From contig SBBU01000232.1 of assembly GCA_005239585.1 (NCBI GenBank), forward strand, positions 1 through 11,367: a stretch of DNA of 11,367 nucleotides. Direction: 5' to 3'. The first letter of the stretch is position 1. Each line of letters begins with the position of its first letter. Under the pieces are notes generated by a model, which worked only from the letters and a program-made list of their open reading frames with translations, did not search any database and was not told the DNA's origin. The position numbers and the translations under genes were made by a program. Source of the stretch: Planctomycetaceae bacterium (GTDB lineage Bacteria > Planctomycetota > MHYJ01 > SBBU01). This document shows positions 7,275 through 11,367 of the stretch, in pieces.

Positions 7275-7290
7275 TACACAGTACTGTGTA
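7275..7290. promoter_or_regulatory. 16-bp perfect palindrome, putative operator
   Basis: TACACAGTACTGTGTA is a perfect palindrome with no spacer, typical of a dimeric regulator site. It lies about 67 bp upstream of the start point predicted from the GG-N10-GC promoter, a distance suited to an activator of sigma-54 promoters. The binding protein is unknown; it may be the adjacent HTH-receiver protein itself. Confidence 0.5.
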
Positions 7291-7321
7291 ATAGGTGTGG
7301 TTACCGAGTATCACTTAATGT

Positions 7322-7338
7322 CCGGCATGAATCTTGCT
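7322..7338 (+). promoter_or_regulatory. Putative sigma-54 (-24/-12) promoter
   Basis: CCGGCATGAATCTTGCT matches the sigma-54 consensus TGGCAC-N5-TTGC at most positions. The invariant GG (7324-7325) and GC (7336-7337) are exactly 10 bp apart. Transcription would begin near 7349. That leaves only about 4 nt before ATG 7353 but 25 nt before ATG 7374, favouring the second start. Confidence 0.45.
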
Positions 7339-7352
7339 ATATAGTTACCGTT

Positions 7353-7946
7353 ATGTTAAATGTAATAATCAACATGGACAGGAAATACACAATAAACCAA
7401 GCGGCAAAGATCCTCAAAATCTCCGAGGATGAGGTAAGATGTGCCATTGGTACTGGCGAAATACAGGCCACAATCGCTGAAAACCTTGCTGATTATGTAA
7501 TTCATGAGGATGAGATAAAGCGTTTCGGGCTAAGCATTACTAGGTCATTTTCAATGGAAAAGAAAAGGGTGTTGATCATAGAAGATGAGATAAATTTTGC
7601 AAATCTTATGAAGCTTGAACTCTCGCGCGACCCAAGGGTAGATTCAAGATTTGCTACATGGGGTAAGGACGGTATTGCTTTGGTCAAGACGTTTAAACCA
7701 CATGTCCTTGTTGTCGATTTCATGCTTCCTGACATGAAGGCTACAGATGTGCTTAATTCGCTTGAAAGTGAGAATATTTTAGAGGGCATAAAGGTCATAG
7801 TTTATTCTGCCCACATTCAATATATGGATGAATCTGTCGCTAAGCGACTCCAATTTGGCATCATCGACAAAACCAAGGGTATGCGCAACATCCTGGTTAA
7901 AATCTACGAGCTCCTCGGCATCGTCACTACTCTAAAGGCAAAGTAA
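7353..7946 (+). CDS. Regulator with N-terminal helix-turn-helix and C-terminal receiver domain
   Basis: A 197-residue cytoplasmic regulator. Residues 8-57 (YTINQAAKILKISEDEV, then a beta-hairpin and HEDEIKRF) match the excisionase/MerR-like winged helix (HTH_17, BldC-like). Residues 70-190 form a CheY-like receiver: acidic pair E77-D78, phosphoacceptor D122 in VVDFMLPDM, S152 in VYSAH and K173 in IIDKTKG. All receiver catalytic positions are present, so phosphorylation by a histidine kinase is expected; none is encoded here. The usual order (receiver first, DNA-binding domain last) is reversed. The start is ATG 7353 or ATG 7374 (MDRKYTINQ); neither has a Shine-Dalgarno, and the upstream promoter favours 7374. 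The palindrome and sigma-54-like promoter upstream suggest regulated expression. Confidence 0.85.
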   Translation: MLNVIINMDRKYTINQAAKILKISEDEVRCAIGTGEIQATIAENLADYVIHEDEIKRFGLSITRSFSMEKKRVLIIEDEINFANLMKLELSRDPRVDSRFATWGKDGIALVKTFKPHVLVVDFMLPDMKATDVLNSLESENILEGIKVIVYSAHIQYMDESVAKRLQFGIIDKTKGMRNILVKIYELLGIVTTLKAK

Positions 7947-8019
7947 GGCTTGAATCGATCCAAGTTATTCCAATGGCTTACCGCATGATTAGTGTAAACT
8001 TTGGCATTACTTTGGAACC

Positions 8020-8043
8020 AAAAAGGCAGGGCTCGTGCCTGCC
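8020..8043 (-). terminator. Terminator-like hairpin, best read on the minus strand
   Basis: GGCAGG (8025-8030) pairs with CCTGCC (8038-8043) over a 7-nt loop. On the minus strand the stem is followed by TTTTTGG, the layout of an intrinsic terminator. On the plus strand only TTGATC follows, so it would act weakly for the regulator gene. No minus-strand gene is evident just upstream of it, so a minus-strand small RNA from the island is one explanation. Confidence 0.45.
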
Positions 8044-8092
8044 TTGATCTATAGGGCACTGAGATTTTTCTCTCAAGCATGGGGTACAGCTA

Positions 8093-8116
8093 AATCGTCT
8101 CAGCGCTGAGACGATT
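8093..8116. repeat. 24-bp perfect palindrome, copy 2 (core GCGC)
   Basis: It has the same arms as the palindrome at 4913-4936 (AATCGTCTCA and its reverse complement), but the central TTAA is replaced by GCGC, also self-complementary. ACAGC (8086-8090) and GCTGT (8117-8121) extend the pairing by 5 bp with a TA bulge. It lies in the intergenic spacer, not in a gene. Confidence 0.85.
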
Positions 8117-8176
8117 GCTGTTGCACTTTTACCCTAGGCAAGCAAAACACCCCATTGCCCCTCAGAAATAGTATTT

Positions 8177-8304
8177 ATTCGCCTCCGCCGAATCCCCCCA
8201 GCTTGGTGCTGGGATGAAGGTGGGGCGAACTTCGCCGAAGCTCGAAGGGAGAAGGCGGGTTGCCTGCCCGCCGCACTGCTAAGGCAAGCGGGGCTTCGGC
8301 GAAT
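8177..8304. repeat. GC-rich structured repeat island
   Basis: About 68% GC over 8181-8300 in an otherwise AT-leaning window. Terminal ATTCGCC (8177-8183) matches GGCGAAT (8298-8304) in inverted orientation. TTCGCCGAAGC (8231-8241) pairs perfectly with GCTTCGGCGAA (8293-8303). Nested hairpins are CCCAGC/GCTGGG (8197-8213) and GGCGGG/CCCGCC (8254-8272), plus the short GGCGAA-C-TTCGCC (8224-8236). The composition and nested inverted repeats resemble miniature repeat elements scattered in intergenic DNA. No transposase or target duplication is visible, and a structured RNA is the alternative. Confidence 0.55.
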
Positions 8305-8319
8305 GAAACAATGGATCCC

Positions 8320-8387
8320 CTGTGGCTTGCCACAGAGAGTACTTTTCAGTTTCATTGAAAATTGCAAGTTGGTGGTAGAATACCACC
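8320..8387. repeat. Two perfect hairpins between the island and the kinase
   Basis: CTGTGG/CCACAG (8320-8325 with 8330-8335, CTTG loop) and GGTGGTA/TACCACC (8371-8377 with 8381-8387, GAA loop) are compact perfect stems. Neither has a T-run. TTTCA-T-TGAAA lies between them near 8350. They add to the structured character of the spacer. Confidence 0.5.
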
Positions 8388-8460
8388 CTGCCTTTGGAAG
8401 GGGGAATTCTAACAATAACCATATTAGGTACGTATAAGATTTGGTCTAAATAGACGCTTG

Positions 8461-8468
8461 GGAGGGAG
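8461..8468 (+). promoter_or_regulatory. Ribosome binding site of the kinase, in a possible hairpin loop
   Basis: GGAGGGAG is a strong anti-16S match, 11 nt before the ATG at 8480, which is on the long side. CGCT (8455-8458) can pair with AGCG (8467-8470), placing most of the site in an 8-nt loop. This is a weak hint of structural control. Confidence 0.4.
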
Positions 8469-8479
8469 CGAGTCACCCA

Positions 8480-10039
8480 ATGAGTGAAAAAATAGACCTT
8501 TTATTAGGTAAAATTGCGCTCGAAAAGGGTTTTGTAACCAATGAGCAACTACAGGATTGCATAGTATATCAAGAGAGATATCCTACAAAACAGCTGGGTA
8601 ACATCATGGTTCAAAAAGGTTACCTATCTGAAGAAAAACTCAAGGAGCTGCTCGCTGTACAAAAAGAGGCTATACTGGATCTTCAACGAAAGACACCGTC
8701 TCACGATAAGGACAGTGTGCTATACGGCAGATTCCTCGTCCAGAAAGAACTAATCTCCGAGTATCAACTAAACGAGTGCCTCAGGATCCAAGCCAGGATG
8801 ATTGAGCTTGGCATAACTCCTGTACCGCACATTGGTCAGATTCTCATGAAGCGAGGCTACATTGACCAAAAAAAGCTAAAGACAGCAGAACTGCTCCAGA
8901 GTCAGGACCTGTACTCTTGTCCGAATTGTATGGGGAAACTCGATACTAAAATCATTCAGCGCGAAGAAGATGCCGATGTGTATACTTGTTCGTCTTGTCT
9001 TGAAGAGATCCCCTCGATTTTTGTAAAGATGGCCGGGAGGTTCAAAAGACAGCTTGAGAAAATCAGGGAGGATATTGATGTTGAAGTACCCGAAGAAGTA
9101 GCCAAGAAAAGAGTAGATCCTGCTAACATCTTTGGCAAGTATACCCTTGTCAGCGAGATCGGTCGCGGTGGTTCAGGCACTGTATATAGGGCATGGCAAA
9201 ATGATCAGAACAAGATGGTGGCCATAAAAATCCTTTCCCATCAATCAAATACTGCTGCCGGGATCGACACACCTTATGGTGATGCTGAGGATGTAAAGCG
9301 ATTCTACAACGAGATTAGGGCGGTAGCAGATCTTACTCATCCATTTATCCTTCCCCCGCTCGATTTTGGATTTGAAAGAGACAAGATGTATTATTCAATG
9401 CCTTACATCGATGGTGCAACACTGGACAGCCTCGTTAGCAAGCTCTCAATAAAGGAGGCCTGCGATATAATCTACAAGTGTTCCCTTGCGCTAGACTTTG
9501 CGCATCAAAAAGGGATTTATCACAGAGATATAAAACCATCAAACATAATCGTGGATAAAGAAGGACGGCCTTTTTTGATGGACTTTGGACTTGCAAAGGT
9601 TGTCAAGATTGGCGATAGTGCCTACGTTAAAGGCGTTATCATGGGAACTCCTTATTACATGGCCCCTGAACAGGCATTGGGCGACATGGAAAAAGTAGAC
9701 CACCTCAGTGATGTTTACTCGTTGGGCGCAGTGCTCTACGAGATGGCCACAGGCAAGTGCCCTTATGAGGAATTGGATGCGAATAAAGTAGTAGATGTGA
9801 TGAGTCGAGTTCCTCCAAAGAAGCCTAGGGAGGTCAAGTCAGATTTGCACAGAGACCTAGAAAGCATAATCTTAAGGGCCATGGATCAAAAAAAGGAAAA
9901 CAGATACCAATCTGCTGTGGAATTGGCGGAGGACCTACACAGATTTATGGAGGGAAGGACTATCACACGCGCAACAAGAAAAATCCAGCAGAATTTTGTC
10001 CAACGAATCGTCGGGTCAATTTTTAAGCGAAAAACATAG
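8480..10039 (+). CDS. Serine/threonine protein kinase with MshEN-like repeats and zinc ribbon
   Basis: A 519-residue cytoplasmic Hanks-type kinase. Residues 8-145 hold four half-motifs of the type II secretion ATPase N-domain (MshEN-like): LLLGKIALEKGFVTNEQL, QLGNIMVQKGYLSEEKL, YGRFLVQKELISEYQL and HIGQILMKRGYIDQKKL. In MshE such motifs bind c-di-GMP, but the arginine that starts the canonical motif is absent here. A zinc ribbon follows (C147, C150, C170, C173). The kinase domain spans about 222-495: P-loop GRGGSG (228-233), K250 in VAIK, HRDIKPSN with catalytic D350, DFG 368-370 and the APEQ motif. All catalytic residues are present. There is no transmembrane helix or extracellular domain, and the C terminus is short and basic. 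It probably phosphorylates Ser/Thr on unknown partners in response to an internal signal. Its stop is 17 bp from the convergent gene. Confidence 0.93.
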   Translation: MSEKIDLLLGKIALEKGFVTNEQLQDCIVYQERYPTKQLGNIMVQKGYLSEEKLKELLAVQKEAILDLQRKTPSHDKDSVLYGRFLVQKELISEYQLNECLRIQARMIELGITPVPHIGQILMKRGYIDQKKLKTAELLQSQDLYSCPNCMGKLDTKIIQREEDADVYTCSSCLEEIPSIFVKMAGRFKRQLEKIREDIDVEVPEEVAKKRVDPANIFGKYTLVSEIGRGGSGTVYRAWQNDQNKMVAIKILSHQSNTAAGIDTPYGDAEDVKRFYNEIRAVADLTHPFILPPLDFGFERDKMYYSMPYIDGATLDSLVSKLSIKEACDIIYKCSLALDFAHQKGIYHRDIKPSNIIVDKEGRPFLMDFGLAKVVKIGDSAYVKGVIMGTPYYMAPEQALGDMEKVDHLSDVYSLGAVLYEMATGKCPYEELDANKVVDVMSRVPPKKPREVKSDLHRDLESIILRAMDQKKENRYQSAVELAEDLHRFMEGRTITRATRKIQQNFVQRIVGSIFKRKT

Positions 10040-10056
10040 AACAATCGGCACAGAAT

Positions 10057-11367
10057 CTACAGCTTTCGAAGTAAATCATTTGCATAGACATACCATATTG
10101 ATTCTTTAGCGAGTTCCATGCACTCATTAAGAATCTCTCGTGCCTTGACGTTTAGCTTCATATGCTTGCAGAGAAAGCCAAGGGAGAATACGGCGCGACC
10201 GTCAGCAGGATTCAGCTTGACTGCCTTGGTCATTTCTGTGAGCGCAAAGGCCGGTTTCATCTCCTTCCAATAGCTAACGGCTAGCTTATAATGATCTTCG
10301 AAGGTTCCCTCAGCACGGTTTATTTTAAACGAGCATGAGCTTATGGTCTGCCGCCTTTCCTCTGGCGTCAACTGTGCGATCTCTGCAGGTGCAAATAGAT
10401 CTTCCTCGTTCGGTCCAATATATGACTTGAAAAAGTCATATTCGTCTGCATCAAGTGACCCACGAAACCCTTTGCCAATTCCGAGTGTCCATGCCTTGTA
10501 ACTTTTAATGAAGTTAGATCTAAAATCAAACTTCCCAAATCGCATCTCATAGAGGCGCCGTAGTTTGCTAGAGTCCCTCAACATGTCTATCATCAACCGA
10601 TAATTAGCCAGCCCCACGGCAATAGATTCCTCCTCAGTCTGTGTGGAGAGAAGTGGAACGAACAGGGTGTCTCTATCCCATTCGTAAAAACCAGTGCCAA
10701 TATAAGGGGCAATGAGAATGTTTATAGAGACCGGAAGGTATGGATCATAATCCTTAATAGCAGAAAAGATCTGCTTTATACGGGGCCGCGTCAGCCTCTT
10801 TCCGGATGAAAGAAGCACTGAGTGAGTCCTGGTTAAACCAGAGTCAGTTATCCCTAGCTTGATAAGCTGACGTACAAGTCTTAATTCGCCTTTTATAAAC
10901 TCGACCCTCTCCTCTGCCGAGATGATTCGTTTTTGACTAGGTTGTTCAGATTTAGGCGTGCTTTTCATTTCGTCAATGATGTGGTCTAACTTTGCGAGGC
11001 CGTCAAATAGCTGAAAATCCTCAGGTTTTGTGGCCTGTTCTCTGGCCTTTGAAATCATTCTCTGTTTTACCTCAACAAGCTGCTTTTGCTGCTCTGCAAT
11101 TTTTATATCATTTTTTTGTTCAAGCTGTGCCCTTTGAATAGCGATTGTTTCATCGAGCCTTCCGGAGAAAAGGATATCAATTGCTTTTTGTTTAAAACCG
11201 GGAAGATTCTCAAAGAGATGCCGAAGATCTGCATAAATCTTTAGCCTGGCCTCTTTGTATCTTGACAGGGCATCATCTAAGATCTCTTTTTGAGTTACTT
11301 CCTCCTCGAGTTCACCGTACAAAAGAAAGAGCCTGTACCGATTCGAAAGCCAGCTTGAGAAGTAAAA
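10057..11367 (-). CDS. Coiled-coil and TPR protein of unknown function, N terminus outside window
   Basis: The frame stays open through the window edge on the minus strand. A TTG at 11322 could start it, but upstream codons read SWLSNRYRLFLLYGELEEE without a stop, so the true N terminus probably lies beyond 11367. The visible part (about 436 residues) begins with a charged, helical coiled-coil region (RAQLEQKNDIKIAEQQKQL), then a globular middle with SINILIAPYIGTGFYEWDRD and an LFVPLLSTQTEEESIAVGLA segment. It ends with two TPR-like repeats (HYKLAVSYWKEMKP to KAVKLNP, and AVFSLGFLCKHMKLNVKAREIL). No HExxH or other catalytic motif is seen in the middle domain. TPRs suggest protein-protein contacts. 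It converges on the kinase gene, so coregulation is not implied. I do not recognise the middle domain. Confidence 0.8.
   Translation of the reverse strand, partial: FYFSSWLSNRYRLFLLYGELEEEVTQKEILDDALSRYKEARLKIYADLRHLFENLPGFKQKAIDILFSGRLDETIAIQRAQLEQKNDIKIAEQQKQLVEVKQRMISKAREQATKPEDFQLFDGLAKLDHIIDEMKSTPKSEQPSQKRIISAEERVEFIKGELRLVRQLIKLGITDSGLTRTHSVLLSSGKRLTRPRIKQIFSAIKDYDPYLPVSINILIAPYIGTGFYEWDRDTLFVPLLSTQTEEESIAVGLANYRLMIDMLRDSSKLRRLYEMRFGKFDFRSNFIKSYKAWTLGIGKGFRGSLDADEYDFFKSYIGPNEEDLFAPAEIAQLTPEERRQTISSCSFKINRAEGTFEDHYKLAVSYWKEMKPAFALTEMTKAVKLNPADGRAVFSLGFLCKHMKLNVKAREILNECMELAKESIWYVYANDLLRKL

Larger units (their letters stand above)
7947..8479. other. 533-bp gene-free spacer rich in inverted repeats
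   Basis: I see no credible gene. In order it holds an imperfect palindrome after the regulator stop (7949-7964), a minus-strand terminator-like hairpin (8020-8043), TGAGA/TCTCA (8060-8064 with 8071-8075), the second 24-bp palindrome (8093-8116), a GC-rich folded island (8177-8304), two further perfect hairpins (8320-8335 and 8371-8387) and the kinase leader. Short open frames on the minus strand here are low-complexity readings of the GC-rich repeats. The stretch may encode a structured RNA or be a repeat-insertion hotspot. Confidence 0.6.

Noticed and set aside
8134..8415. 93-codon minus-strand open frame across the GC-rich island
   Set aside because: It runs through nested inverted repeats, its composition is arbitrary (Ser/Arg/Ala-rich) and it has no ribosome binding site. 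It is best explained as a chance frame in repeat DNA.
8410..8440. TATAAG as a -10 box for the kinase gene (8433-8438)
   Set aside because: No acceptable -35 element lies 16-18 bp upstream, so I did not call a promoter.

Overview
The window looks like a chromosomal segment of a Gram-negative-type bacterium with moderate to low GC. A planctomycete or a relative is my best guess. The reasons are a cytoplasmic Hanks-type kinase with type II secretion ATPase-like N-terminal repeats, a tandem set of exported squalene-cyclase-fold proteins, weak or absent Shine-Dalgarno sites at several genes, and loosely packed genes separated by structured spacers. This is inference from architecture. No rRNA, tRNA or other taxonomic marker is present.

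Layout. Bases 1-186 are a non-coding leader with several short inverted repeats. Bases 187-3874 hold three tightly packed plus-strand genes (5-bp gap, then a 4-bp ATGA overlap). They encode exported alpha/alpha-toroid proteins with QW-type motifs; the second and third are clear paralogues. After a 58-bp spacer comes a diacylglycerol/lipid kinase family protein (3933-4781) with an unusually short N-lobe. It is followed by a 5'-truncated DUF3102-like reading frame (4806-5117) that carries a perfect 24-bp palindrome in frame, and a 47-residue small protein with a good ribosome binding site (5186-5329). An MsbA-like ABC exporter half-transporter follows (5476-7152).

A regulatory spacer (7153-7352) holds a terminator-like hairpin, a 16-bp perfect palindrome and a GG-N10-GC sigma-54-type promoter. 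It precedes a regulator with an N-terminal excisionase/MerR-like helix-turn-helix and a C-terminal receiver domain (7353-7946). The largest gene-free stretch, 7947-8479, is full of inverted repeats, including a second 24-bp palindrome with the same 10-bp arms as the one at 4913 and a 68% GC island. It ends at a serine/threonine kinase (8480-10039) with four MshEN-like half-motifs, a zinc ribbon and an intact kinase domain. A convergent minus-strand gene (10057 to the window edge) encodes a coiled-coil and TPR protein of unknown function, incomplete at its N terminus.

How the parts may relate. The three toroid proteins form one likely operon acting outside the cytoplasm. The lipid kinase and ABC exporter could both serve envelope lipid chemistry, but they have separate spacers and nothing in the sequence proves a link. 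The receiver regulator and the kinase are signalling genes with no partner visible here. The most unusual signal is the pair of 24-bp palindromes 3.2 kb apart, which share arms but have different self-complementary cores, one of them inside a coding frame.
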